Origin: Halomonas dongshanensis
GTDB lineage: Bacteria; Pseudomonadota; Gammaproteobacteria; Pseudomonadales; Halomonadaceae
DNA length: 64,000 bases
Assembly: GCF_024790395.1 (NCBI RefSeq)
Contig: NZ_JAJISC010000003.1
Location: 124,001 to 188,000 of the forward strand
Direction of reading: 5' to 3'
The notes beneath the pieces were generated by a model. That model saw only the letters and a program-made list of their open reading frames with translations. It was not told the DNA's origin and made no database searches. Position 1 is the stretch's first letter. Every line of letters begins with the position of its first letter. This document shows positions 23,843 to 33,943 of the stretch, piece after piece. The position numbers were made by a program, and so were the translations under genes.

Positions 23843-25432
23843 ATGGATGCGATGTTGAACGCCTTTTACGATCAAGTACCCAATGCTGAGGTCGCGTCTG
23901 AGCGCGTCACCTTCGGCACCTCAGGCCACCGCGGTCGCGCGACTGAGCGCACCTTCAACGCCGCCCATATCTGGGCCATTACTCAGGCGGTGGTGGATTA
24001 CCGTCAGGCACAAGGATATGAAGGACCGCTGTTTTTGGGGCTAGATACCCATGCGCTCTCTCGCCCCGCCTGGGAGTGCGCTTTGCAAGTCTTGGTGGCC
24101 AATGGTGTCAAGGTGCATATCGAGAAAGACCGGGGATATACGGCAACGCCTTTGGTGAGCCATGCCATTTTGCAGCACAACGCTGATAAGAGTGCGCCGC
24201 GTGCCGATGGCTTGATCATCACGCCTTCGCACAATCCGCCGGAAGATGGTGGTATCAAGTACAACCCGCATCATGGCGGCCCGGCGGATACCGATGCTAC
24301 GTCCTGGATAGAAGAGCGCGCCAATGAGTATCTTTCGCGCTTCGATGACGTCCCTCGCGTCTCGCTCGAAGAGGCGCTGGCGCACGCTACCGAGTACGAT
24401 TTCACTACCCTTTATGTCGAGAACTTGGCGCAGGTGGTGGATATTGAAGCCATCGAGAAAGCGGGCTTGAAGCTAGGGGCTGACCCCATGGGCGGCACGG
24501 CCTTGCCCGTATGGCAGGCGATCACCCAGCATTTTGCTCTGGATCTCAAGGTGGTCAACACCCGCGTAGACATGAGTTTTGCCTTCATGCCGCCGGATCA
24601 TGATGGCAAGATCCGCATGGACTGTTCGAGCAGTGCGGCCATGGCCAACCTGCTTACCATCAAAGATCGTTTCGATGTGGCCTTTGGTAATGACCCCGAT
24701 GCTGATCGCCATGGCATTGTGGATGCGGCGGGTTTGATGAACCCCAACCATTTCTTGGCGGTCTGTATCGATTACTTGATTACACATCGCCCCGCCTGGA
24801 CTCAGCAGGGCGTGTCGCAGCTCAAGATTGGCAAGACCCTGGTCTCTTCCTCCATGATCGATCGCGTCGTGGCTTCTCACGGCGCAACGCTCTACGAGGT
24901 GCCGGTAGGCTTTAAATGGTTCGTCGATGGGCTACACGAGGGCTGGTTGGCCTTTGGCGGAGAGGAAAGCGCTGGTGCGAGCCTGCTGACACGAGACGGG
25001 CGCGCTTGGTCTACCGATAAGGATGGCGTTGCGCTTTGCCTGCTGGCCGCCGAAATCATGGCGGTAACGGGTAAAACACCGAGTGCTTACTACCGTGAAC
25101 TGACCGAGCGCTTCGGCGAGCCATTCTACAAACGCGTAGATACGCCCTGCAGCGCAGAAGAGAAAGCCGCGTTCAAACGCCTGAACGCCAAAAGCGTCAC
25201 CACCGACACCCTGGCGGGAGATCCCATTGAGGCGGTATTGGTGCAGGCGCCCGGTAATGGCGCAAATATCGGTGGAATCAAAGTGACGACGGCTAATGGC
25301 TGGTTCGCGGCGCGCCCGAGTGGCACTGAGTCGCTCTATAAGATCTATGCCGAGAGTTTCAAAGGGGCAGCGCATTTGGATGTACTACTCGAAAGTGCAC
25401 ACGAATTGCTCGTTAACGTGCTCAATCAGTAG
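23843..25432 (+). CDS. pgm: Phosphoglucomutase (alpha-D-glucose specific)
   Basis: Pgm interconverts glucose-6-phosphate and glucose-1-phosphate, feeding both GalU and RfbA. Seen: VTFGTSGHRGRA (substrate loop), LIITPSHNPPEDGGIKYNP with the phosphoserine in TPSHNPP, AFGNDPDADRHG (metal loop), FGGEESAGASLL and ARPSGTESLYKIYAE (phosphate loop). I chose ATG 23843, which has GGAG five bases upstream and gives 529 residues. ATG 23813 is in frame but lacks a ribosome-binding site. The gene is complete and of normal composition. Confidence 0.95.
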   Translation: MDAMLNAFYDQVPNAEVASERVTFGTSGHRGRATERTFNAAHIWAITQAVVDYRQAQGYEGPLFLGLDTHALSRPAWECALQVLVANGVKVHIEKDRGYTATPLVSHAILQHNADKSAPRADGLIITPSHNPPEDGGIKYNPHHGGPADTDATSWIEERANEYLSRFDDVPRVSLEEALAHATEYDFTTLYVENLAQVVDIEAIEKAGLKLGADPMGGTALPVWQAITQHFALDLKVVNTRVDMSFAFMPPDHDGKIRMDCSSSAAMANLLTIKDRFDVAFGNDPDADRHGIVDAAGLMNPNHFLAVCIDYLITHRPAWTQQGVSQLKIGKTLVSSSMIDRVVASHGATLYEVPVGFKWFVDGLHEGWLAFGGEESAGASLLTRDGRAWSTDKDGVALCLLAAEIMAVTGKTPSAYYRELTERFGEPFYKRVDTPCSAEEKAAFKRLNAKSVTTDTLAGDPIEAVLVQAPGNGANIGGIKVTTANGWFAARPSGTESLYKIYAESFKGAAHLDVLLESAHELLVNVLNQ

Positions 25433-25585
25433 GCGTAATATTTTTTAACAGAAATAGGGCGGTGGGTTGCGCCGTTTTATCCTACTGTAAGCTGAATGTT
25501 TTAAGGTGGCGCTGTTATACTTGGCGCAACACTTGCTTTAAATGAGATGGAGGACTCGTCTCTCATATGACTCAAGGATGACATC

Positions 25586-27283
25586 ATGAACGTCACTACG
25601 TTTTCCAGATCACCGCGTGTCTATACCCCAGCCAATGCGCTTGACGCTCACGCTGAGCAGCTTCAAGCGCAGACGCTTGGCGATTTGCTCAACGGCGACC
25701 CCCAAGCCTCTCAGCAGCGTGCCGAGGAGCTTCGGTTTACGCTTGATGCGCACCACGTCGATCTTCACGTTGATTTCAGCAAGCAAAGGGTCAACGAGCA
25801 TACGCTTGCACTACTACTGGATTGGGTGCGCAGCTGCAACCTAGTTGAAAAGCGTCAGGCGTTCTTCGATGGCGCCAAGGTGAACCCTTCCGAACAGCGT
25901 GCGGCGCTGCACATGGCGGCGCGTTGGCCTGAAGGGGAAACGCCCCCCGGCGGCATGCAGGATGCTGTTAATTTCTGCCTCGCGCAGCGTCAAAAGCTTG
26001 CCGACTTGGTCGAGCGGTTACATGCGCGCGAGTGGTTTGGCGCGACGGGGCAGTCAATCACCGATGTGGTGCATATCGGCGTGGGTGGTTCCGACCTGGG
26101 GCCTAAACTGATCAGCGAAGCCTTAGGCAGCCGCCCGAGCCAAACCCATGTGGCAGTGCATTACGTGTCCACCATGGATGGCGCGCAGCTCTTACCGCTC
26201 ATGGAGCGGCTCGACCCTGCCACCACCCTGGTCGTGCTGGCCTCCAAGTCGTTTACTACCGCCGATACTCGCTTTAACGTACACACGACCCTTACGTGGT
26301 TGAGTGAAGCGCTGGAGATCGATGTCCCCACGCTTTGCCGCCATCAGCTTATCGGCGTTTCGTCCCGGCCGGACAAGATGACCGAGTTCGGCATACCCGA
26401 AGCGCATCAGCTGGTTTTCGAGGAGTGGATTGGCGGGCGTTTTTCGATTTGGTCACCGATTGGCGTTAGCGTGGCGATGCAGTTGGGTATGGCGACGTTC
26501 GACACGCTTTTGGCCGGTGCCCACGCAGTAGATCGTCACTTTCTGGAAACGCCGTTAGAAGCCAACATTCCCGTATTGATGGCGGCCATCGGTGCATGGA
26601 ACACCCAGTTTCTACATATTCCTACCCACGCCATTCTGCCCTACGATGGTCGTTTGAGCAGCGTACCTGCCTATTTGCAGCAACTGGAAATGGAGTCTAA
26701 CGGCAAGAGTGTGGGCCTGGACAAGCGTGCAGTTACTCATGCTACCTGTCCCATCATTTGGGGTGACGTTGGCCCTAACGGCCAGCATGCCTTCTATCAG
26801 CTTTTGCACCAGGGAAGCCATACCGTAAGTGCGGATTTCATCGCCGTGGCAGGGCGAGAGGAGATGGCCGAAGGCGAGCTTGGCGAGGCGCTGCACGCGC
26901 AGGAGCAACTGACGCTGGCTAACTGTTTGGCCCAGTCTCAACTGTTCGCTTTGGGTGATGATGCCATTCCTGCCGTCGCGCGCGGTGCGATGGCGCAGGG
27001 GTATCGCGGTAACCAGCCCAACAGCGTGATTTTGATGAAGCGTTTGGATGGGTTCAATATCGGCGCCTTGCTCGCGCTTTATGAACACAAGGTGTTCGTG
27101 CAGTCGGTGCTCTGGAACGTCAATCCCTTCGATCAACCAGGGGTGGAGCTGGGTAAGCAACTGGCAACCCAGCTTTATCAGCAGATGACAAGCGATGCAG
27201 AGAACGGCGCCGATGCGTGTGATGCAGTGACTGACCCCAGCACCCAGGCGCTACTCGAACGAATCGGCGCGTGGCGGCAATAA
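25586..27283 (+). CDS. pgi: Glucose-6-phosphate isomerase
   Basis: Pgi interconverts glucose-6-phosphate and fructose-6-phosphate, here linking central metabolism to nucleotide-sugar supply with pgm and galU. It has 565 residues, close to the usual 550. Seen: VVHIGVGGSDLGPKLISEAL, YVSTMDGAQL, VVLASKSFTTADTRFN, FEEWIGGRFSIWSPIGVSVAM, YLQQLEMESNGKSV, GQHAFYQLLHQGSHTVSADFI with catalytic His, and QSVLWNVNPFDQPGVELGK with the catalytic Lys near the end. The 153-base gap after pgm contains a TATACT box at 25516-25521 and may hold its own promoter; the -35 match is poor. Confidence 0.97.
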   Translation: MNVTTFSRSPRVYTPANALDAHAEQLQAQTLGDLLNGDPQASQQRAEELRFTLDAHHVDLHVDFSKQRVNEHTLALLLDWVRSCNLVEKRQAFFDGAKVNPSEQRAALHMAARWPEGETPPGGMQDAVNFCLAQRQKLADLVERLHAREWFGATGQSITDVVHIGVGGSDLGPKLISEALGSRPSQTHVAVHYVSTMDGAQLLPLMERLDPATTLVVLASKSFTTADTRFNVHTTLTWLSEALEIDVPTLCRHQLIGVSSRPDKMTEFGIPEAHQLVFEEWIGGRFSIWSPIGVSVAMQLGMATFDTLLAGAHAVDRHFLETPLEANIPVLMAAIGAWNTQFLHIPTHAILPYDGRLSSVPAYLQQLEMESNGKSVGLDKRAVTHATCPIIWGDVGPNGQHAFYQLLHQGSHTVSADFIAVAGREEMAEGELGEALHAQEQLTLANCLAQSQLFALGDDAIPAVARGAMAQGYRGNQPNSVILMKRLDGFNIGALLALYEHKVFVQSVLWNVNPFDQPGVELGKQLATQLYQQMTSDAENGADACDAVTDPSTQALLERIGAWRQ

Positions 27284-27319
27284 CACTCAACGCTCAACCT
27301 AGGAACGTTTAGGGTTTAC

Positions 27320-27364
27320 TATACGTACCTAGAATATAAGTACCCAAAACATAAGCACCTGGAA
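27320..27364 (+). repeat. three degenerate 15-base direct repeats upstream of galU
   Basis: TATACGTACCTAGAA, TATAAGTACCCAAAA and CATAAGCACCTGGAA are adjacent, ending 19 bases before the first galU ATG. The shared pattern is YATAMGYACCNRRAA. They could be a regulator binding site or only repeat debris. Confidence 0.6.
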
Positions 27365-27383
27365 CGAGACGCAAGCCAAAAGG

Positions 27384-28247
27384 ATGTCAATGATGACTCA
27401 GGTCCGTAAGGCCATTATTCCCGTAGCGGGTTTCGGTACCCGCCTGCTGCCGATCAGCAAGGCGATACCCAAGGAGATGGTGCCCGTGGTGGATCGCCCA
27501 CTCATTCAGCACGTGGTGGAGGAGGCGCTGGCTGCCGGTATTAACGAGATCATTCTGGTGACGCGTCAGGGCAAATCGGCCATCGAAGATCACTTCGACG
27601 CCCACTACGAACTCGAAGAGACGCTGGAGAAAAAGGGCAAAGATGCGCTGCTCAAGACCCTGAGCGAGATCGCACCGCCCGAGCTGACCATCACCAGCGT
27701 GCGCCAGGCCAATGCCAAGGGGCTGGGGCATGCGGTTTACTGCGCCGCGCATCTGCTGGCTGCCGACGAGCCCTTTGCCGTCATCCTACCGGACGTACTG
27801 GTCAAGCCGCAGGTGGGTGGAGATACGTGTGATCTTGGGCGCATGGTCGAGCGCTGGAGCTCGACGCAAGCGTCACAGATCATGGTCGAAGCCGTTCCTC
27901 AAGACGAAGTGTATCGCTACGGTATCGTTGACTGCGACGAGCCAAGCGCTGGCGAGAGCGCCGACATGCGCGGCGTGGTGGAAAAGCCCAAGCCGGAAGA
28001 GGCGCCTTCGCGTCTGTCCGTCATCGGCCGCTACGTGCTGCCTTACCGCATCATGGAGCTGCTGCGTGACCAGCCGCCGGGCGCGGGCAACGAGATCCAA
28101 CTGACCGATGCCATCGACCGTTTGATGCAGGAAGGCAAGACCGTGCAGGCGTTTCGCATGCAGGGCCGCACCTTCGACTGCGGTCACGTGGAAGGCTGGC
28201 TGCAAGCCAACACCACGCTTGCCCGCGAAGCAGGTTACGATATTTGA
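27384..28247 (+). CDS. galU: UTP-glucose-1-phosphate uridylyltransferase
   Basis: GalU makes UDP-glucose, substrate of Ugd and of glycosyltransferases. Seen: KAIIPVAGFGTRLLPISKAIPKEMVPVVDRPLIQHVVEEAL across residues 9-49 (key parts GFGTRLLP and KEMVPVVDRP), RQGKSAIEDHFD, RQANAKGLGHAVYCA, FAVILPDVLV, VEKPKPEEAPS, IGRYVLP and FDCGHVEGWLQAN. Length 287 is normal. ATG codons at 27384, 27390 and 27393 are all possible; AAAAGGA overlaps the first, so 27390 or 27393 is better spaced. A terminator follows, ending the capsule precursor run. Confidence 0.97.
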   Translation: MSMMTQVRKAIIPVAGFGTRLLPISKAIPKEMVPVVDRPLIQHVVEEALAAGINEIILVTRQGKSAIEDHFDAHYELEETLEKKGKDALLKTLSEIAPPELTITSVRQANAKGLGHAVYCAAHLLAADEPFAVILPDVLVKPQVGGDTCDLGRMVERWSSTQASQIMVEAVPQDEVYRYGIVDCDEPSAGESADMRGVVEKPKPEEAPSRLSVIGRYVLPYRIMELLRDQPPGAGNEIQLTDAIDRLMQEGKTVQAFRMQGRTFDCGHVEGWLQANTTLAREAGYDI

Positions 28248-28283
28248 AGCGGTATCCATGGCACCATCGTGCTTGACCGTTTG

Positions 28284-28308
28284 AAGCCGCCTTCTGGGCG
28301 GCTTTTTA
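28284..28308 (+). terminator. Rho-independent terminator after galU
   Basis: AAGCCGCC and GGCGGCTT pair around a short TTCTG loop, followed by TTTTTATT. It begins 37 bases after the galU stop. Confidence 0.9.
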
Positions 28309-28353
28309 TTTGGTTTGCGCTTGTGCTTTCATTCAGAAGCAGAGGAGGGCGTC

Positions 28354-29136
28354 ATGAATGACGTATGGCTAAAAGATACGCTGCCGCAGATTCTGGATAT
28401 TGCCTACGAGGCGGCAAGCGCCATCATGCAGGTGTACGCGGTGGGATTCGAGATCGAAACCAAAGCGGATGCTAGTCCCGTTACCGATGCCGATAAAGCT
28501 GCCAACGCCGTAATCTTGAAGCGGCTACAAGCGCTGCCTGTGCGTATGCCCATACTCTCCGAAGAGGGCGGTGAAACGTTTACAGGTCCTGATAGCGCAG
28601 GCCGCTACTGGCTCATTGATCCGTTGGATGGCACCAAGGAGTTCATCAAGCGTAACGGCGAGTTCAGCGTCAACATCGCCTTGATCGAGCAGGGCAGGCC
28701 AGTGCTCGGCGTGATCGTCGCTCCGGTTACCCAACTCGCCTATGTGGGCGCAAGCGGTGTCGGCGCGTTCAAAATCGAACCGGGCAGGCCTTGGGAGCCA
28801 CTGCACACGACGGGTAAGCCTTCGCCCGATGCCGTATGGCGCGTAATGGGAAGCCGCTCCCACGCCAATCCCCAGCTTGAAAGTTGGCTGGCCGCCCTCG
28901 GCCCCCACGAAACCACACGCATGGGGAGCTCGCTCAAGTTCGGCGTCATCGCCGAAGGCCACGCCGATGCCTACCCGCGCCTAGGCCCCACCAGCCTCTG
29001 GGACACCGCCGCCGCCCAAGCCATCCTCGAACAAGCCGACGGCTGCATCCTCACCCTAGACGGCACCCCCCTGAGCTACGCCGCGCCCACCCAAACCCTC
29101 AACCCAAGTTTCGTTGCCTGGGGATTTAGACCGTGA
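28354..29136 (+). CDS. cysQ: 3'(2'),5'-bisphosphate nucleotidase CysQ
   Basis: CysQ removes the 3'-phosphate from PAP, the by-product of sulfate transfer and assimilation. It is an inositol-monophosphatase-fold enzyme needing Mg2+. Seen: ADASPVTDADKAAN, PILSEEGGE, YWLIDPLDGTKEFIKRNGEFSVNIALI (the WhIDPLDGT metal motif), and LWDTAAAQAILEQADG near the end. I chose ATG 28354 (260 residues) because GAGGAGGG lies at correct distance; the frame is open further upstream to a TTG at 28315 in the terminator. A link to capsule sulfation would be speculative since no sulfotransferase is present. Confidence 0.93.
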   Translation: MNDVWLKDTLPQILDIAYEAASAIMQVYAVGFEIETKADASPVTDADKAANAVILKRLQALPVRMPILSEEGGETFTGPDSAGRYWLIDPLDGTKEFIKRNGEFSVNIALIEQGRPVLGVIVAPVTQLAYVGASGVGAFKIEPGRPWEPLHTTGKPSPDAVWRVMGSRSHANPQLESWLAALGPHETTRMGSSLKFGVIAEGHADAYPRLGPTSLWDTAAAQAILEQADGCILTLDGTPLSYAAPTQTLNPSFVAWGFRP

Positions 29137-29166
29137 GGCAAAGAGCCTGTTTGGAGACTGAAATTT

Positions 29167-30081
29167 GTAGCGTGGGTAAGCGACAGCGCACCCGCGAAAG
29201 CAGCGCGTTAGCGCTGCTGGGGTTTGTCGAGGTGGCTTGATGGGGCGGCCTACCGGCCGCTTCGCGGGTGCCTCGCTGCTGCTCGTTACGCCACGCTACA
29301 GGGAGCAGTATTGCATATCGTAGCGTGGGTAAGCGACAGCGCACCCGCGAAAGCAGCGCGTTAGCGGTGCCTATGTTTATTACCGTGGCTTGATGGGGTG
29401 GCCTGTCGGCCGCCTTCGCGGGTGCCTCGCTGCGCTCGTTACGCCACGCTACGGTAATGCTTGTGCTGGTAAAAGGTTTTGTAGCGTGGGTAAGCGCAGC
29501 GCACCCGCGAAAGCAGCGCGTTAGCGGTGCTGGTGTTTGTCGCGGTGGCTTGATGTGGCGGCCTATCGGCCGCCATCGCGGGTGCCTCGCTGCCGCTCGT
29601 TACGCCACGCTACAGGGAGCGGTATTGCATATCGTAGCGCGGGTAAGCGACAGCGCACCCGCGAGAGCAGCGCGTTGGCGTTTCTGGGGTTTGTCGAGGT
29701 GGCTTGATGTGGCGGCCTATCGGCCGGCCATCGCGGGTGCCTCGCTGTCGCTCGTTACGCCACGCTACAGGGAGCGGTATTGCATATCGTAGCGTGGGTA
29801 AGCGACAGCGCACCCGCGAGAGCAGCGCGTTAGCGGTGCCTGTGTTTATTACCGTGGCTTGATGGGGTGGCCTGTCGGCCGCCATCGCGGGTGCCTCGCT
29901 GCGCTCGTTACGCCACGCTACGGTAATGCTTGTGCTGGTAAAAGGTTTTGTAGCGTGGGTAAGCGCAGCGCACCCGCGAGAGCAGCGCGTTAGCGGTGCT
30001 GGTGTTTGTCGCGGTGGCTTGATGTGGCGGCCTATCGGCCGCCATCGCGGGTGCCTCGCTGCGCTCGTTACGCCTCGCTAC
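29167..30081. repeat. six REPINs in tandem
   Basis: Inverted REP pairs lie at 29167-29299, 29320-29452, 29481-29613, 29634-29768, 29789-29921 and 29950-30081, filling the gene-free stretch between cysQ and rnk. Two linker types alternate: a 20-base AGGGAGCNGTATTGCATATC linker (after units 1, 3 and 4) and a 28-base linker containing GGTAATGCTTGTGCTGG (after units 2 and 5). Units 2-3 plus their linkers are repeated as units 5-6, so a two-unit block was duplicated. Several left REPs read AAGCGACAGCGCACC in place of AAGCGCAGCGCACC. The last right REP has CGCCTCGCTAC. Confidence 0.93.
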
Positions 30082-30090
30082 GTGTAAATC

Positions 30091-30504
30091 TTATCTATGA
30101 AACTGCTTTTCGCGCTCTGGTTGCCAGAGGATGGCGTCGATGCGTAGCTGCACGGTGGCGCTGTTGGGGATTGGCCAGGTGATGACATCGCCGACTTTGA
30201 GGCCGATCAAGCCTGCGCCGATAGGGGCCATGACGGAGATGGCATCTTCGACCGTTTCCAGGGCGTGCGGGTAGACCAGGGTGCGGATCATCTGGCGGCC
30301 GCGGGTGAGGTCGGTGAAGCGGATGCGGCTATTCATGCTGACGACGTTATCAGGGATCAGCTCCGGGTCCAGTACTTCGCCACGGCTGAGTTCCTCGTCT
30401 AGCAGATCGGCGACGGCCTGCTCTTTATCGGTGGCGTTATCGATGAGCCGCTGCAGGCGTTCGGCATCGAGGCGGTTGATGATGATGGGCGGACGTTGCT
30501 CCAT
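30091..30504 (-). CDS. rnk: Nucleoside diphosphate kinase regulator Rnk (GreA/GreB C-terminal fold)
   Basis: Rnk binds RNA polymerase through a Gre-factor-like C-terminal domain and affects nucleoside diphosphate kinase levels. From ATG 30504 the product has 137 residues, matching E. coli Rnk (136). It begins MEQRPPIIINRLDAERLQRL, comparable to MSRPTIIINDLDAERI there. Later VVSMNSRIRFTDL, RTLVYPHALE and SVMAPIGAGLIGLKVGDVITWPIP complete the GreA-like core. ATG 30516 is an alternative, but GGAGAG lies at the right distance only from 30504. The six-REPIN array lies directly downstream. Confidence 0.93.
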   Translation of the reverse strand: MEQRPPIIINRLDAERLQRLIDNATDKEQAVADLLDEELSRGEVLDPELIPDNVVSMNSRIRFTDLTRGRQMIRTLVYPHALETVEDAISVMAPIGAGLIGLKVGDVITWPIPNSATVQLRIDAILWQPEREKQFHR

Positions 30505-30580
30505 TTTGCTCTCCATACAAAGCAACAAAAACAAATAGATAGTTTGATTAAACGAAGAAAACACGCTTTTAGTGGCTATC

Positions 30581-30615
30581 AATAAAAACAGCCCTTCCCC
30601 GAAGGGAAGGACTGT
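30581..30615 (-). terminator. Terminator with UUCG tetraloop after gdhA
   Basis: On the minus strand a 12-bp stem (ACAGTCCTTCCC / GGGAAGGGCTGT, one G-U pair) closes on TTCG and runs into TTTTTATT. It ends gdhA before rnk. Confidence 0.93.
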
Positions 30616-30654
30616 CGACGCATTCACTCTACCCAATCGCTAGGTAAAAAGCGA

Positions 30655-32064
<1,410 letters not shown>

Positions 32065-32133
32065 TTATTTAACGGTTGATACGTTTTCCTGCATACCCTA
32101 TGCCGGTTTGTAATGGACTAAAAAGGCGCATAA

Positions 32134-32151
32134 ATTAGACTAACGTCTAAT
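32134..32151. promoter_or_regulatory. inverted repeat upstream of gdhA, possible operator
   Basis: ATTAGAC-TAAC-GTCTAAT is a perfect 7-bp dyad about 127 bases upstream of the gdhA start, in an AT-rich stretch. It has no following U-run, so a protein-binding site is more likely than a terminator. The cognate regulator is unknown. No confident -35/-10 pair was found in 32008-32326. Confidence 0.45.
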
Positions 32152-32227
32152 AATTTGAGGAGATAATGCTCCTTGTTGGGAATTTTTATTTAACGATATT
32201 TTAACGAAGAGGTGATGGCGTAGAGAC

Positions 32228-32262
32228 TAGGTAAAATAAGAGGCGGCCCGGGGGCCGCCTCT
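32228..32262 (-). terminator. Terminator of the tctCBA-ggt operon
   Basis: AGAGGCGGCCC and GGGCCGCCTCT form an 11-bp dyad at 32239-32262; the real loop would open a few pairs. On the minus strand it is followed by TATTTTACC. It lies 65 bases past the ggt stop. Confidence 0.8.
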
Positions 32263-32326
32263 AAGAGGTCTTCAATAGTCTTTGATGAGTAAAAGCTAAC
32301 GTGGCCAGTGAGCTTCTACCACCTTA

Positions 32327-33934
32327 TCAGACGGGCAGTACGGCGCCGTCAGCGCGAGGCTCGGTACCGCCTTGCAGCACGCCGGTAGCGTTATTGCGCA
32401 CAATGATTTGTCCTCGGCCAAAGGTAAGGCTATCGGTGCACTTGACGATGTGATGCCCACGTCGCTCCAGCGCCTGAATATAGTGGTCGGGAAAGCCCGG
32501 CTCTACTTCCACCGTTTTGCCTTCGACCCATTTCCAGCGCGGCAGATCGAGCGATGCTTGGGGGTTGAGGTGATCTTCGAGCATGTTGGCGACCATCTGT
32601 ACGTGGCCCTGAGGCTGCATGTAGCCGCCCATTACGCCGAAGGGCCCCACGGCTTGGTCATCCTTGGTAATGAAGCCTGGAATGATGGTGTGGTAAGTGA
32701 GCTTGCCCGGGCGCAGTACGTTGACATGCTCTTCATCGAGCGAGAACGACCAGCCGCGGTTTTGCAGGCTGATACCAGTGCCCGGCACGACGATGCCCGA
32801 ACCAAAGCCTTCGTAGTTGCTCTGGATGAACGACACCATGTTGCCTTCGTCATCTGCGGTGGAGAGATACACCGTGCCGCCCATCAGCGGGTTACCGTGG
32901 GTGGGGTCGATGGCCGCGTGCTGAATCAATTCGCTGCGCGCTTTGAGGTAGGCGGGCGAGAGCAACTGCTCGACGCTGTGCGTCATGTGCTCGCCTTCGG
33001 TAATGTAGCGCAATCCATCCACGTAGCCGAGCTTGGTCGCCTCGATACGCCGATGCAGCGACTCCACCGGGTCGCGATGATCATCCCCCAGTGCTTCCAG
33101 AATGCCCAGCGCTTGTAGGGCGATCAAACCCGCGCCATTGGGCGGAATTTCCCAAATGTCGTGGTCACGGTAGCGCACGCTAATGGGATCGACCCATTCA
33201 GGCGTAAAGGCGGCGAGGTCCTCCTTGCGCAAGAAGCCGCCATGCTGGTGCGAGAATGCGTCCATGGCATCGGCAAGCTCGCCTTGGTAGAACGCTTTGG
33301 CGCGCGTATCGCCAATGGCGCGTAGAGTCTTGGCCATCTCCGGTGAGCGCCATACGTCACCGGGTGCTGGGGCATGGCCCTCCGGAGTGAAGTGATCGAA
33401 CCAGGGGGCGAACTCGGGGCGGTCGTACTGGCGATAGCGAACGCGCGCCTTTTCCCACAGCTGGCTCGCGACCGGCAGCACGGCGTAGCCCTCTTCAGCC
33501 AAAGCGACGGCTGGCGCCATGAGCGCTTCGAAAGGCAGCTTGCCGAAACGCTCGGAAAGCGCCGCCCAGGCGCCTGGCGCGCCGGGCACGGTTACCGGTA
33601 CCAGACCGTGAGCCGGCATGCTCTCGTGGCCCAGCGCTTTGACGGCCTCGCAGGAGATCGACCGCGGCGAGCGGCCGCTAGCATTCAAGCCGTGCAGTTT
33701 GCCGTCGACCCATACGAGAGCAAAGGCGTCGCCGCCAATCCCGTTGGCGGTGGGTTCGACCACGGTGAGCGCGGCGGCTGTGGCAATCGCGGCATCGATG
33801 GCGTTGCCGCCTTCACGCAGGATGTTGGCGCCCACTTGAGCTGCCAGGGTCTGCGACGTAGCCACCATGCCGTGCTTGCCGAAGGTGACGGTACGGCGCG
33901 AGGCTGAAGGGTAGTAGTGCGGATCGAGCTTCAT
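32327..33934 (-). CDS. ggt: Gamma-glutamyltransferase family protein (YwrD-like)
   Basis: This 535-residue Ntn hydrolase transfers or hydrolyses gamma-glutamyl groups. Seen: GMVATSQTLAAQVGANILREGGNAIDAAIATAAAL at the start (key part GGNAIDAAIA), NGIGGDAFALVW, LNASGRSP and the autocleavage/catalytic Thr354 in GGTVYLSTADDEGNMVSFIQSN. These are followed by GFGSGIVVPGTGISLQNRG and FGVMGGYMQPQGH. No signal peptide is visible, so unlike E. coli Ggt it may be cytoplasmic, as for YwrD-like members. It is 9 bases downstream of tctA, so the operon may import and split a gamma-glutamyl or carboxylate compound. Confidence 0.9.
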   Translation of the reverse strand: MKLDPHYYPSASRRTVTFGKHGMVATSQTLAAQVGANILREGGNAIDAAIATAAALTVVEPTANGIGGDAFALVWVDGKLHGLNASGRSPRSISCEAVKALGHESMPAHGLVPVTVPGAPGAWAALSERFGKLPFEALMAPAVALAEEGYAVLPVASQLWEKARVRYRQYDRPEFAPWFDHFTPEGHAPAPGDVWRSPEMAKTLRAIGDTRAKAFYQGELADAMDAFSHQHGGFLRKEDLAAFTPEWVDPISVRYRDHDIWEIPPNGAGLIALQALGILEALGDDHRDPVESLHRRIEATKLGYVDGLRYITEGEHMTHSVEQLLSPAYLKARSELIQHAAIDPTHGNPLMGGTVYLSTADDEGNMVSFIQSNYEGFGSGIVVPGTGISLQNRGWSFSLDEEHVNVLRPGKLTYHTIIPGFITKDDQAVGPFGVMGGYMQPQGHVQMVANMLEDHLNPQASLDLPRWKWVEGKTVEVEPGFPDHYIQALERRGHHIVKCTDSLTFGRGQIIVRNNATGVLQGGTEPRADGAVLPV

Positions 33935-33943
33935 GGAAGTTCC

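Noticed and set aside
28884..29129. Pro/Arg/His-rich plus-strand frame inside cysQ
   Set aside because: It is an overlapping frame of a high-GC gene with no start signal; cysQ itself is well supported.
28354..29136. Capsule sulfation module based on cysQ
   Set aside because: No sulfotransferase or PAPS synthesis gene is in the window; CysQ is a general housekeeping enzyme.
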